Shown: positions 16,653-25,751 of the stretch, piece by piece
Layout: each line of letters opens with the position of its first letter
How positions within the stretch are numbered: the first letter of the stretch is position 1
NCBI RefSeq assembly: GCF_000718775.1
Contig: NZ_JOCB01000033.1
Span: 1-64,000 of the forward strand
DNA from: Streptomyces sp. NRRL S-31
GTDB lineage: Bacteria; Actinomycetota; Actinomycetes; Streptomycetales; Streptomycetaceae
Direction of reading: 5' to 3'
Length of the DNA: 64,000 nucleotides
The notes under the pieces: generated by a model
Database searches by the model: none
What the model saw: only the letters and a program-made list of their open reading frames with translations
What the model was told of the DNA's origin: nothing
Translations under genes and position numbers: made by a program

Positions 16653-17507
16653 ACTGCTAAGCCCCCCTCGGTGGTCGCGGCTCCTCGGTTGTGTCGCTCC
16701 TGCACGTTTCCCCTCGGTCCTGCACGAGTCCCCCGCCGTAAACAAGATCGAATCTACTGGCTTCCGCGATCACGCGGTGACCAGTTCGACACGCCGGACA
16801 TTGTCGACATGACAACTTGGCGTGAAGCATTCGATCACGAAGCGTTGCACTCGCGAGGCGTGCGGGGAAGTGCGCCTTGTCGCAGTGGCCAAACCGCGTA
16901 GGGTGCACAGCGGCTTCCGGACCCTTTCCGTGCAGGTGGAACGGGGGTTGGAGGGTGGTCGGAACCCCCTCTGGGCGATATCCAGAAGTTGGCTGAAAAG
17001 CAGCGTCCTGAGGCGCGAAAACAGGTCAGTCGACCGGTGTCTGTCGTCCGGTGTGGCGCCCGCGCTTCCCGCCGCGCACCGTGACGCGAGGGCGCACGGC
17101 CCAGCGGATCACATCGCCGGCGGTGTCCGGCGCGGGGGGTGGTGCGCCGTCGGACCGGCGTCCGCGTGTCCGTGCTTTCCGCGGTGGCGCGTCCCGTGCT
17201 TTCCGAGGTGGCGGTGGTCCGGGGTTCAACGTCCGTCCGGCGGGTCGGTCACCCGCCGGACGGACCCGGACCCCGGGCGAACCGCCTGTACGGGGCAGCA
17301 ACCATTGCGTTACGGGCGCGGCTCGTGCATGCTCCGGTGAACCCCTGCGCATGCCGGGGGACCGCTTACGGAGCGTGCGCGGTATCTGGGCTCAGAAGGA
17401 GTGCCGCCGTACCCTTGGGGGTATGGGCTTGGGAAGATGTTTCCCGGACACAGCTCCGCCGCACACTGTCGTCCCTCCCCATAAAGGATCACAACGCCGA
17501 GACAGCC
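16653..17507. promoter_or_regulatory. 855-bp region between adpA and the stress-protein gene
   Basis: I see no convincing gene here; the ORFs that span it have poor codon bias. The part next to adpA (16740-17030) is less GC-rich than its surroundings, as expected of a large promoter region. One near match to the AdpA consensus TGGCSNGWWY is TGGCGTGAAG at 16818-16827 (9 of 10). A 20-base direct repeat with one mismatch occurs at 17170-17189 and 17194-17213. A perfect 15-bp hairpin lies at 17231-17265. The right end carries the divergent promoter of the stress-protein gene. Confidence 0.6.
17231..17265. terminator. perfect 15-bp hairpin upstream of adpA
   Basis: GTCCGTCCGGCGGGT pairs exactly with its complement across a 5-base loop. 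It has no T run on either strand and does not follow any recognised gene, so it may insulate the two divergent transcripts or end an unannotated short RNA. Confidence 0.55.
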
Positions 17508-18035
17508 ATGGCCGGTCACGAATTCTTCGAACCCGCGGACCGCAAGCGGCCGGTCGCCGATCCCACGGCGGCCGATCCCCTGGCGGCGGAAGAGGCACGT
17601 CATTCCTGCGACCCCGCCTTCCGGCACGGAGTCGTCGTCGGCTTCGACGGCTCCACCTCAAGCGAGCGCGCCCTCGCCTACGCGATCGGCATGGCCCACC
17701 GCTCCGGCTCCGGCCTGATCATCGTGCACGTCGCCAACCGGCTGCCCACCACCGTGTGGGCCGGCTGCGAGCCGCCCGTCTTCGTCGACGTGCCGGACCA
17801 CCGCACCGAGGTCCTCGGCCTCGAGCTGGCGTGCGCGGACTACCTGGCCGAGGTGCCGTGGATCCTGGTCGAGCGGGGCGGGGACATCTGCCACGAGCTG
17901 GAAGAGGTCGGCAAGGAGTACGAGGCCGACGCGATCGTCGTCGGCTCCACGCACGGCATCGTCGGCCGGATCTTCGGCTCCGTGGCGGGCCGGCTCGCCA
18001 AGCGGGCGCAGCGGCCCGTGATCGTCATCCCGTAG
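17508..18035 (+). CDS. universal stress protein family
   Basis: A 175-residue single-UspA-domain protein. The domain begins about residue 42 with VVVGFDGSTSSERALAYA and ends VVGSTHGIVGRIFGSVAGRL followed by RPVIVIP. The G-2X-G-9X-G(S/T)-type ATP loop at the end is present (GSTHG...GSVAG). It has a charged 40-residue N-terminal extension. ATG 17508 has only a weak ribosome site; an AAAGGA 20 bases upstream is too far for ordinary use. It is convergent with glmS and shares a bidirectional hairpin with it. Confidence 0.85.
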   Translation: MAGHEFFEPADRKRPVADPTAADPLAAEEARHSCDPAFRHGVVVGFDGSTSSERALAYAIGMAHRSGSGLIIVHVANRLPTTVWAGCEPPVFVDVPDHRTEVLGLELACADYLAEVPWILVERGGDICHELEEVGKEYEADAIVVGSTHGIVGRIFGSVAGRLAKRAQRPVIVIP

Positions 18036-18208
18036 CCGCCCGACGCTCCGTCAACTCCCGTACGGCACATGGGGACTACTCGCGCGTAGAAGGTGTTCGC
18101 GCCCTGGTGGGGGGCATATACCGGGCACCGCGGTGGGCGACCGTCCTTCCTCGGCGTGCCGCCGGCCGGGGGGTGACGGCCACCGGCCGGCATCCAGCGG
18201 CACGGGAA

Positions 18209-18244
18209 GGACCCCCACGTGTCAGGTGGCGCACGTGGGGGTCC
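18209..18244. terminator. bidirectional terminator between stress protein and glmS
   Basis: A perfect 13-bp stem (GGACCCCCACGTG with its complement) and 10-base loop lies between two convergent stops (18035 and 18256). Confidence 0.75.
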
Positions 18245-18255
18245 GTTCCGCGGTC

Positions 18256-20073
18256 CTACTCGACCGTGACCGACTTGGCGAGGTTCCTCGGCTTGTCGAT
18301 GTCCCGGCCCAGGGCCTTCGCCGTGTGGTAGGCGAGGAGCTGGAGGGGGATGCCCATGAGGATCGGGTCCAGCTCGTCCTCGTTCTTGGGGACGATGATC
18401 GTCTGGTCCGCCTTCTCCTGGTGCTGGTGGGCCACCGCCAGGATCTTGCCCTCGCGGGCCTTGATCTCCTCCAGGGCCGCGCGGTTCTTCTCCAGCAGGT
18501 CGTCGTCGGGGACGATCGCGACCGTGGGCAGGGCCGGCTCGATGAGGGCCAGCGGGCCGTGCTTCAGCTCGGAGGCGGGGTAGGCCTCGGCGTGGATGTA
18601 GGAGACCTCCTTGAGCTTCAGGGAGGCCTCGCGGGCCACCGGGTAGCCCCGGACGCGGCCGATGAAGAGCATCGAGCGGGCGTCGGCGTACTGCTCCGCC
18701 AGCTCCCTGACCTCCTCCTCCTGCTTCAGGATCTCGGTGATCTGCCCGGGCAGCCGGCGCAGGCCCTCGATGATCCGCTTGCCGTCGCGGACCGAGAGGT
18801 CCCGGGTGCGGCCCAGGTGCAGGGCGAGCAGGGCGAAGGCGACCGTGGTGTTGGTGAAGCACTTGGTGGAGACCACGCAGACCTCGGGTCCCGCGTGCAC
18901 GTAGATGCCGCCGTCGGCCTCGCGGGCGATCGCCGAGCCCACCACGTTGACCACGCCGAGGACCCGGGCGCCCTTGCGCTTCAGCTCCTGGACGGCGGCC
19001 AGGACGTCGTACGTCTCACCGGACTGGGAGACCGCGATGTACAGGGTGTCGGGGTCGACCACCGGGTTGCGGTAGCGGAACTCGGAGGCCGGCTCGGCGT
19101 CCGCGGGGATGCGGGCCAGCTCCTCGATCATCTGGGCGCCGATCATGCCCGCGTGGTACGAGGTGCCGCAGCCCAGGATCTTCACGCGGCGGATCTGCCG
19201 GGCCTCGCGGGCGTCCAGGTTGAGGCCGCCGAGGTGCACGGTGGAGAACCGGTCGTCGATGCGGCCGCGCAGCACGCGGTCGACCGCGTCGGCCTGCTCG
19301 AAGATCTCCTTGTGCATGTAGGTGTCGTGGCCGCCCATGTCGTAGGACTCGGCCTCCCACTCCACCGTCGTGGGCTCGGCCGTCGTCCGGGTGCCCTCGG
19401 TGGTGTAGGTGCGGAAGTCGTCGGCCTTGAGGGTGGCCATCTCGCCGTCGTCGAGGGTCACTATCTGCCGGGTGTGCATGACCAGCGCGGCGATGTCGGA
19501 GGCGACGAACATCTCCTTCTCGCCGATGCCGAGCACGACCGGGGAGCCGTTGCGGGCCACCACGATCCGGTCCGGGAAGTCGGCGTGCAGCACGGCGATG
19601 CCGTAGGTGCCCTCGATCAACCGCACCGCCTGGCGGACCTTGTCCTCCAGCTTCTCGGCCGTGGAGCGGGCGATGAGGTGGGTGAGCACCTCGGTGTCGG
19701 TCTCGGAGAGGAAGGCGACGCCGTCCGCCTCCAGCTTGCGGCGCAGCTCGGCGGCGTTGTCGATGATGCCGTTGTGGACGACCGCGACCTTCTGGTCGGC
19801 CGACATGTGCGGGTGGGCGTTCTCGTCGGACGGGGCGCCGTGGGTGGCCCAGCGGGTGTGGGCGATGCCGGTGGTGCCCTTGAAGCGTGCCGGGACCTTG
19901 GCCTCCAGGTCGCGCACCCGGCCCTTGGCCTTGACCATCTTCAGGCCGGGCGTCTTCGGGGAGGTGACGACGATGCCCGCGGAGTCGTAGCCGCGGTACT
20001 CCAGGCGCTGGAGGCCCTCCAGGAGGAGGGGGGCCACGTCACGCTTCCCGATGTAACCGACAATCCCGCACAT
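18256..20073 (-). CDS. glmS: glutamine-fructose-6-phosphate aminotransferase (isomerizing)
   Basis: A 605-residue enzyme that makes glucosamine-6-phosphate from fructose-6-phosphate and glutamine, the first step to peptidoglycan amino sugars. The N-terminal glutaminase starts MCGIVGY with Cys2 as nucleophile, and HTRWATHG and NGIIDN are present. Two SIS isomerase domains follow (CGTSYHAGM, SQSGETYD, GRVRGYPVAREASLKLKE), ending in the usual DKPRNLAKSVTVE tail. No glmS ribozyme-like or DasR palindrome is evident upstream. A small conserved gene lies 60 bases upstream on the same strand. Confidence 0.95.
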   Translation of the reverse strand: MCGIVGYIGKRDVAPLLLEGLQRLEYRGYDSAGIVVTSPKTPGLKMVKAKGRVRDLEAKVPARFKGTTGIAHTRWATHGAPSDENAHPHMSADQKVAVVHNGIIDNAAELRRKLEADGVAFLSETDTEVLTHLIARSTAEKLEDKVRQAVRLIEGTYGIAVLHADFPDRIVVARNGSPVVLGIGEKEMFVASDIAALVMHTRQIVTLDDGEMATLKADDFRTYTTEGTRTTAEPTTVEWEAESYDMGGHDTYMHKEIFEQADAVDRVLRGRIDDRFSTVHLGGLNLDAREARQIRRVKILGCGTSYHAGMIGAQMIEELARIPADAEPASEFRYRNPVVDPDTLYIAVSQSGETYDVLAAVQELKRKGARVLGVVNVVGSAIAREADGGIYVHAGPEVCVVSTKCFTNTTVAFALLALHLGRTRDLSVRDGKRIIEGLRRLPGQITEILKQEEEVRELAEQYADARSMLFIGRVRGYPVAREASLKLKEVSYIHAEAYPASELKHGPLALIEPALPTVAIVPDDDLLEKNRAALEEIKAREGKILAVAHQHQEKADQTIIVPKNEDELDPILMGIPLQLLAYHTAKALGRDIDKPRNLAKSVTVE

Positions 20074-20133
20074 TTACAGAGGTATCCCTTGGCTGTCGCT
20101 GGTCCGGTACTGCTGGGTCGGTACGGCCGGTCC

Positions 20134-20427
20134 TCAGCCGTAGACCATGCGGCGCAGCTGCCTGAGCGTCAGCTCCGGCGGCGCCACCGCCCGGTATTTC
20201 AGGTCCGCCTCGATCCGTTGGAAGATCTCCGCGTTCACCAGGCCCCGGGCCTGGAGTTCGCGGTGGCGGCGGCGGACGAACTCCTGGGTCGTCTCGTCGA
20301 AGTAGGCGAGCACGTCCTGGACCACCCGCAGCGCCTCGCCCCGGCTCAGGGCCGTGGACCGCGTCAGATGATCAACCAGTTCGTCGTGCACCCGGTAGAT
20401 CCTCGGGTACCGGAGCCGGTTTCGCAA
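20134..20427 (-). CDS. conserved hypothetical protein upstream of glmS
   Basis: A 97-residue, highly charged helical protein with no membrane segment. Recognisable stretches are RVHDELVDHLTRS, GEALRVVQDVLAYFDETTQEF and PPELTLRQLRRMVYG. I do not know a function. The start is a TTG at 20427 with a weak ribosome site; a GTG at residue 13 is an alternative. It is probably co-transcribed with glmS and divergent from the phosphatase gene. Confidence 0.65.
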   Translation of the reverse strand: MRNRLRYPRIYRVHDELVDHLTRSTALSRGEALRVVQDVLAYFDETTQEFVRRRHRELQARGLVNAEIFQRIEADLKYRAVAPPELTLRQLRRMVYG

Positions 20428-20541
20428 GAATCGTGCCCGATTCCGGGCAGAGGGCTGTTGAAACTCTTATGGATCTCTGTTTGCGTCCCGTCCATCCTGT
20501 GTCCTGTATCTCGTTGCCCGGACAGACGAGTTTCAGACGCC

Positions 20542-22122
20542 ATGGACATTCCTCGTATGGGCGTTCCCGAGAAGCTGGCCGAGCGCATGAGCATGGCCGA
20601 GCAGCATGAGTACCTGCGCGCCAAGTTCTCGCGGCGCACCATGTTCCGCGGCGGCGCCGTCACGCTGGGCGCCGTCGCCGGTGGCGCGTTCGTGACGGGC
20701 GCCACCGCCCAGGCCGCCGTGCCGACGCAGCGCACCGCCGCCACCCCCGAGCGGGTCGACGGCGCCCTCGTCGCCCCCTTCGGCCGGCACCTCGCGTGGG
20801 GCAACGACCCGCGGACCGAGATCACCGTCTCCTGGCAGGTCCCGGTCGCCGTGCAGAAGCCCTTCATCCGCGTCGGCGCCCACCCGTGGGACCTCTCCCG
20901 CAAGATCGAGGCCGAGGTCCGCACCCTCTACACCCCGGCCGGTGTCGGCGCCGGCGGCGACCACACCCAGTACTACATCCACGCCAAGCTGACCCACCTG
21001 CGCCCCGGCAGGACGTACTACTACGGCGTCGGCCACCAGGGCTTCGACCCGGCCGCGCCGCACCTGCTGGGCACCCTGGGCACCTTCACCACCGCCCCCG
21101 CCGACAAGGTGCCGTTCACCTTCACCGCGTTCGGCGACGAGGGCGTCGGCTACCACGGGCTGGCCAACAACAGCCTGCTCCTCGGCCAGAACCCCGCCTT
21201 CCACCTGCACGCCGGCGACATCGCCTACGCCGACCCGTCCGGCGCCGGCAAGACCGCCGACACCGGCTTCGACGCGCGCACCTGGGACTCCTTCCTCGCC
21301 CAGACCGAGACGGTCGCCAAGCAGGTGCCGTGGATGCCGGCGTACGGCAACCACGACATGGAGGCCTGGTACTCGCCCAACGGCTACGGCGGCGAGGACG
21401 CCCGCTGGAACCTCCCGGACAACGGCCCCGACCGGAAGAACCTGCCGGGCGTCTACTCCTTCGTCTACGGCAACACGGCGGTCATCTCGCTCGACGCCAA
21501 CGACATCTCCTTTGAGATCCCAGCGAACCTGGGCATATCCGGTGGAACCCAGACGAAGTGGCTTGAAGCCCAGCTGAAGAAGTACCGGGCGGCGAAGGAC
21601 GTCGACTTCATCGTGGTCTTCTTCCACCACTGCGCCTACTGCACCTCCACCGCGCACGCCTCCGAGGGCGGGGTGCGTCAGGAGTGGGTGCCGCTGTTCG
21701 AGAAGTACACGGTGGACCTCGTCATCAACGGCCACAACCACCAGTACGAGCGCACCGACGTCATCAAGGACGGCAAGGTCACCAAGAAGCTGCCGATCGG
21801 CGCCACGGCCTACCCGGAGACCGAGGGTGTGGTCTACGTCACCGCGGGCGCGGCGGGCCGCAGCCTGTACGCCTTCTCCGCCCCGGACTCCTACGAGGGG
21901 CACGAGCACGAGACCGACTCCGTGGCCTCGTTCGTCAACACCAAGGACGGCAAGGTCAACGAGACCGTCGGCTGGTCCCGGGTGCGCTACCTCAACTACT
22001 CCTTCCTGCGCGTGGACGTCGTGCCCGCGCCGAAGGGCCGCCAGGCCACCCTGAAGGTGTCGGGCATCGCCGAGACCGGCGACCGCATCGACCACTTCAC
22101 GGTGTCCCGCAAGGCGAAGTAG
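20542..22122 (+). CDS. Tat-exported purple acid phosphatase-like metallophosphoesterase
   Basis: A 526-residue protein. A twin-arginine signal (FSRRTMFRGGAVTLGAVAGG, residues 29-48) follows an unusually long charged N-region. An N-terminal fibronectin-like domain (WGNDPRTEITVSWQVP to TYYYGVGHQG) precedes a calcineurin-type metallophosphoesterase domain with the motifs AFGDEG, HAGDIAYAD, AYGNHDME, VVFFHHCAYC and INGHNHQYERT. These are the metal ligands of purple acid phosphatases and related phosphodiesterases. It is likely extracellular and used to recover phosphate. Upstream (20481-20513) are three 11-base units that each begin GTTT or GTCC, weakly recalling a PHO box. It is convergent with the des operon. 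Confidence 0.87.
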   Translation: MDIPRMGVPEKLAERMSMAEQHEYLRAKFSRRTMFRGGAVTLGAVAGGAFVTGATAQAAVPTQRTAATPERVDGALVAPFGRHLAWGNDPRTEITVSWQVPVAVQKPFIRVGAHPWDLSRKIEAEVRTLYTPAGVGAGGDHTQYYIHAKLTHLRPGRTYYYGVGHQGFDPAAPHLLGTLGTFTTAPADKVPFTFTAFGDEGVGYHGLANNSLLLGQNPAFHLHAGDIAYADPSGAGKTADTGFDARTWDSFLAQTETVAKQVPWMPAYGNHDMEAWYSPNGYGGEDARWNLPDNGPDRKNLPGVYSFVYGNTAVISLDANDISFEIPANLGISGGTQTKWLEAQLKKYRAAKDVDFIVVFFHHCAYCTSTAHASEGGVRQEWVPLFEKYTVDLVINGHNHQYERTDVIKDGKVTKKLPIGATAYPETEGVVYVTAGAAGRSLYAFSAPDSYEGHEHETDSVASFVNTKDGKVNETVGWSRVRYLNYSFLRVDVVPAPKGRQATLKVSGIAETGDRIDHFTVSRKAK

Positions 22123-22128
22123 CCACCG

Positions 22129-22164
22129 GCGGGCACCCCGGAGGACCGTCTCCGGGGTGCCCGC
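22129..22164. terminator. bidirectional terminator between phosphatase and desD
   Basis: A perfect 14-bp stem (GCGGGCACCCCGGA with its complement) and 8-base loop lies between the two convergent stops. Confidence 0.75.
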
Positions 22165-22177
22165 CCGCCCTCGGGGG

Positions 22178-23947
22178 TCAGAACCCGGCGAGGGGGTTCT
22201 TCAGGGTCCCGACGAGCTGGAGCGCGCCGGACGGGTCGGCGAGATCCACCATCTGCCGGTTGTCGCGCAGCTGGAGCCGGTTGAGGCAGGACAGCGCGAA
22301 CTCGGGGGCGAACAGGTCGTACCGGCGGAACCGGTCGGCCAGCCGGGGGTTCGCCTCCTGGTACTCGCGGGTGACCTCGGCGACCGTGCGCCAGAAGTCG
22401 TCCTCCGCCAGGACGGACTCGGCGGCGAGGTGGGCGGCGAGGAACCGGAAGAAGCAGTCGAAGACGTCCGTGAAGATCGACAGCAGCTTCGTGTCCTCCG
22501 GGACGTCGACCCGGATCCGCCGCACCTCGGGCGGCAGGTCCGCGTCCGGGTCCATGACGGCGATCTCCTCGGCGATGTCCTTGTAGACCGCCCGCCGCAC
22601 GGCCCCGCCCTGAAGCACCAGGATCGTGTTCTCGCCGTGCGGCATGAACACCAGGTCGTAGGCGTAGAAGCTGTGCAGCAGCGGGGTGTAGTAGGCCCGC
22701 AGGTAGCCGCGCAGCCACTCGGCCGGCTCCAGGCCCGAACGGGCGATCAGCGCGCCGGCGAAGGAGGCGCCCTCGTGGTCCACGTGCAGCAGGGACGCCA
22801 TGGTCGCCAGGGTCTCGCCGTCCCGCAGCGCGGGCACCGGGCTCTCCCGCCACAGCGCGGCCAGCATCTTGCGGTACGGCGAGTGGCGGTCGGTCGCCCG
22901 CTCGTACTCCAGGTGCCGGTAGCCGACGGCGGCCCGCTCCCGGATGATCGTGAGACCGGTGGCCTTCAGCACCGGGTCGCTCTCGATCAGCCCGGCCAGC
23001 CAGTCGTTGATGGCCGGGGTCGCCTCCATGTAGGCGGCGGACAGACCGCGCATGAAGCCCATGTTGAGGACCGACAGGGCGGTCTTCACGTAGTGCTTGT
23101 GCGGGGCGCTGGCGTTGAAGAAGGTGCGGATCGACTGCTGGGCCAGGTACTCGTCGTCACCCTCGCCGAGGCAGACCAGGAGGTCGCGGGCGACCTCGGC
23201 GGCGAAGGTGACGCTGAGCTTGTTCCACCACTGCCAGGGGTGCACCGGGATGAACAGGTAGTCGGCGGGGTCCAGGCCCCGGTCGGTGAGCCGGGTGCGG
23301 AACCGCTCCACCGTCGTCCCGCCCAGCTCCTCGCGCAGGAAGGACTCGTACTCGATCCCGACGCCCGCCGTGAACGCGGCCCGCGAGCGGTGCGCGGCCA
23401 GCCACACCAGCCGTACCGGGCTCGCCGTCTCGGGCGCGTACGACAGGTAATCGTGGACGCCGAAGCCGAGCCGCCCGTTGTTCGCGACGAAGCACGGGTG
23501 GCCCTCGGTCATCCCGGTCTCGATGGCCTGGAAACCGCTCGTCGCCAGCTCGGCGGAGGTGATCCGCGGTTTGGTGAGCTTGTAGCAGGTGCCGGAGAGG
23601 GTGGAGGAGATCTCCTCCAGGTAGACCGGCAGGATCTCGTCGCTCAGCCCCAGGGACTCCCGCAGCTCGATGCAGAAGTCCAGCACGGAGAGCGGGAGTT
23701 CGGTGCCGTCGCGGTGCCGGGTGAGGGAGCCGGCGTCGATCTGCCAGTGGTCCAGGGCCCGGCGTTCGGCGCTGAACCGGTAGTGGGTCAGGCCGTCGTC
23801 GCTGCGGACGGTGTACCGGTCGCCGTCCTCCTCGGGCGTGATCAGCCGCTCGTGCGCGAACTCGGCGAGCGCCTTGCGCAGCAGCAGCCGGTTGGCGGTC
23901 GCCCAGCGTTCGGGGGACAGGTGGGCCACGGCGTCGGCGGGGGTCAC
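22178..23947 (-). CDS. desD: desferrioxamine synthetase DesD (NIS synthetase)
   Basis: A 589-residue IucA/IucC-type siderophore synthetase. It adenylates the succinyl carboxylates of N-hydroxy-N-succinylcadaverine, oligomerises three units and closes the ring to desferrioxamine E (or B with an acetyl end). Typical motifs are GHPCFVANNGRLGFG, IPVHPWQWWNK, RTFFNASAPHKHYVKTALS and MPHGENTILVL. The GTG at 23947 overlaps the desC stop as GTGA, implying translational coupling. It is the last gene of desABCD and is closed by a strong hairpin. Confidence 0.95.
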   Translation of the reverse strand: MTPADAVAHLSPERWATANRLLLRKALAEFAHERLITPEEDGDRYTVRSDDGLTHYRFSAERRALDHWQIDAGSLTRHRDGTELPLSVLDFCIELRESLGLSDEILPVYLEEISSTLSGTCYKLTKPRITSAELATSGFQAIETGMTEGHPCFVANNGRLGFGVHDYLSYAPETASPVRLVWLAAHRSRAAFTAGVGIEYESFLREELGGTTVERFRTRLTDRGLDPADYLFIPVHPWQWWNKLSVTFAAEVARDLLVCLGEGDDEYLAQQSIRTFFNASAPHKHYVKTALSVLNMGFMRGLSAAYMEATPAINDWLAGLIESDPVLKATGLTIIRERAAVGYRHLEYERATDRHSPYRKMLAALWRESPVPALRDGETLATMASLLHVDHEGASFAGALIARSGLEPAEWLRGYLRAYYTPLLHSFYAYDLVFMPHGENTILVLQGGAVRRAVYKDIAEEIAVMDPDADLPPEVRRIRVDVPEDTKLLSIFTDVFDCFFRFLAAHLAAESVLAEDDFWRTVAEVTREYQEANPRLADRFRRYDLFAPEFALSCLNRLQLRDNRQMVDLADPSGALQLVGTLKNPLAGF

Positions 23948-24468
23948 GCGGCCACCGCCTCGGCGAACCGCTCGCGGGTGCAGAAGCTCAGCAGGGCCCG
24001 CTTCTCCGGTTTGTCGATCTCCCGCTCGGCCACGAACCCGACGGCCTCGTTCAGGGCGTGCACGGCCTTGTTGCGGACGTCCGGCTCGACGACGACCCGC
24101 TCGACGACCGGGTCCTCGAAGAGATGGGCCATGACGGCGGTGATGACGGCCTTGGTGAACCCGTGCACGGGCGTGTCGGTCGCCGGGGTCAGGAAGTGCA
24201 TGCCGACGTCCCCGGGGAGCGGCTCGTACAGCCCGGTCAGTTCCCGGAGCGCCGGGTCGTACCGCTCCATGAGGAAGGCGGGGGTGCCGTCCTCGAGGCC
24301 GAGCAGCGCGTGGTGGTGCTCGTCGGCGGCTATCTCCTGGTAGGCGCGCTCGACGTCCTGGAGCGTCGCGTCCTGCATCATCCAGAAGGCCGCCTTGGGG
24401 TGGGTGACCCAGGAGTGCAGCAGCGCGGCGTCGGCCGAGGGGTCGACGGGTCGGAACGTGAAGGTCAT
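23944..24468 (-). CDS. desC: DesC, GNAT-type N-hydroxycadaverine acyltransferase
   Basis: A 174-residue GNAT-fold acyltransferase of the IucB/RhbD type. It transfers succinyl (or acetyl) from CoA to N-hydroxycadaverine. Typical features are [14 protein letters not shown] near the N-terminus, [20 protein letters not shown], and the acyl-CoA-binding loop region [20 protein letters not shown]. It overlaps desB by four bases (ATGA) and desD by four (GTGA), so the three are translationally coupled. Confidence 0.93.
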   Translation of the reverse strand: MTFTFRPVDPSADAALLHSWVTHPKAAFWMMQDATLQDVERAYQEIAADEHHHALLGLEDGTPAFLMERYDPALRELTGLYEPLPGDVGMHFLTPATDTPVHGFTKAVITAVMAHLFEDPVVERVVVEPDVRNKAVHALNEAVGFVAEREIDKPEKRALLSFCTRERFAEAVAA

Positions 24469-25751
24469 ACGGCGAACTCCTGGAAGGCGACGGTCTTCTC
24501 CACCGGGTAGTACTCCGTGCCGAGCAGCTCACGGATGATGTACGCGTTCCGGTAGGCACCCATGCCGAGGTCGGGGCTGGTGATGCTGTGCGTGTGGACG
24601 CCGGCGTTCTGGAGGAAGACGCCGCGCCCGGTGCTGTCGACGGCGTAGTTGCGGGCGACGTCGAAGCGGCCGTGCGCGTCGAAGCGCAGGCGGTCGCGGA
24701 CCGGTTCGAGGAAGGCGGGCGGGGTGTAGTGGTAGCCGGTGGCCAGGACCAGGCCCTCGGTGCGCAGCGTGAAGTCCTTGTCCTGTTCGTCCTGGTGGAA
24801 GCCGAGGGTGTACGTCCCGTCCCGGTACGCGGCCGTGCGCAGGCTGGAGTTGGTGAGCAGCCGGGTGGGGACCGGGCGGTCGCCGCTCTCGACGTCCTTC
24901 TGGTAGAGCAGGTCGAAGATCGAGTCGATCAGGTCCGAGTTGATGCCCTTGAACAGGCCCTTCTGCTGCTTCTCCAGCCGGTAGCGGGTGTCCTCGGGCA
25001 GCTGCCGGAAGTAGTCGATGTAGTCCGGGCTGGTCATCTCCAGGGTCAGCTTGGTGTACTCCAGCGGGAAGAACCGCGGGGAGCGGGTGACCCAGTTGAG
25101 CTGGTAGCCGTGGACGTCGATCCCGGAGAGCAGCTCGTAGTAGATCTCGGCCGCGCTCTGGCCGCTGCCGACGACCGTGATGGACTTCTTCTTCAGCAGC
25201 TCCGCCTTGCGGTGCATGTACTGCGAGGTGTGCAGCAGGTCCCCGCCCAGTCCCCGGCAGGCCGGCGGGAGGTGGGGGACGGTGCCGGTGCCCAGGACCA
25301 GGTGCCGGGCGCGGTAGGTGTCCCCGGCCTCGGTGCGCACGACGTACAGCTCGTCCTCGTAGGTCACCTCGGTGACCGTGGTGCCGAAGCGGACGCTGCT
25401 CAGTTTCCCGGCGGCCCAGCGGCAGTAGTCGTCGTACTCGACGCGCAGCGGGTAGAAGTTCTCGCGGATGTAGAACGAGTACAGTCTGCCCTTCTCCTTC
25501 AGGTAGTTGAGGAAGGAGTACGGCGAGGTCGGGTCGGCCAGGGTGACCAGGTCCGACATGAACGGGGTCTGGAGGTGGGCGCCGTCCAGGAACATGCCGG
25601 CGTGCCACTCGAAGTCGGGCTTGGACTCCAGGAAGACGCCGTCGAGCGCGGCGATCGGCTCGGTCAGGCAGGCGAGCCCGAGGTTGAAGGGGCCGAGCCC
25701 GATGCCCACGAAGTCGTGGGTGGCGGACGGGGCTTCAGGACGCGCGGTCAA
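24465..25751 (-). CDS. desB: DesB, cadaverine N-monooxygenase
   Basis: A 428-residue FAD- and NADPH-dependent N-hydroxylase of the lysine/ornithine monooxygenase family. [16 protein letters not shown] binds [20 protein letters not shown] binds NADPH, and [12 protein letters not shown] is the C-terminal family signature. It hydroxylates cadaverine made by DesA. The TTG at 25751 is chosen because a GGGAG site lies six bases upstream and the gene then overlaps desA by 17 bases. Open frame continues nine codons further without a better site. Confidence 0.93.
   Translation of the reverse strand: MTARPEAPSATHDFVGIGLGPFNLGLACLTEPIAALDGVFLESKPDFEWHAGMFLDGAHLQTPFMSDLVTLADPTSPYSFLNYLKEKGRLYSFYIRENFYPLRVEYDDYCRWAAGKLSSVRFGTTVTEVTYEDELYVVRTEAGDTYRARHLVLGTGTVPHLPPACRGLGGDLLHTSQYMHRKAELLKKKSITVVGSGQSAAEIYYELLSGIDVHGYQLNWVTRSPRFFPLEYTKLTLEMTSPDYIDYFRQLPEDTRYRLEKQQKGLFKGINSDLIDSIFDLLYQKDVESGDRPVPTRLLTNSSLRTAAYRDGTYTLGFHQDEQDKDFTLRTEGLVLATGYHYTPPAFLEPVRDRLRFDAHGRFDVARNYAVDSTGRGVFLQNAGVHTHSITSPDLGMGAYRNAYIIRELLGTEYYPVEKTVAFQEFAV

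Noticed and set aside
16822..17340. A 172-codon ORF upstream of adpA
   Set aside because: Poor third-position GC, Cys/Trp-rich translation and no ribosome site. It runs through the 15-bp hairpin.
20074..20133. A DasR-type operator before glmS
   Set aside because: Only a GCTGGTCCGGTACTG half-like match is present; there is no palindrome close to the DasR consensus.
18133..22122. A 1329-codon plus-strand frame over glmS
   Set aside because: The part before 20542 is antisense to glmS and has no protein-like features. Only the phosphatase from 20542 is real.
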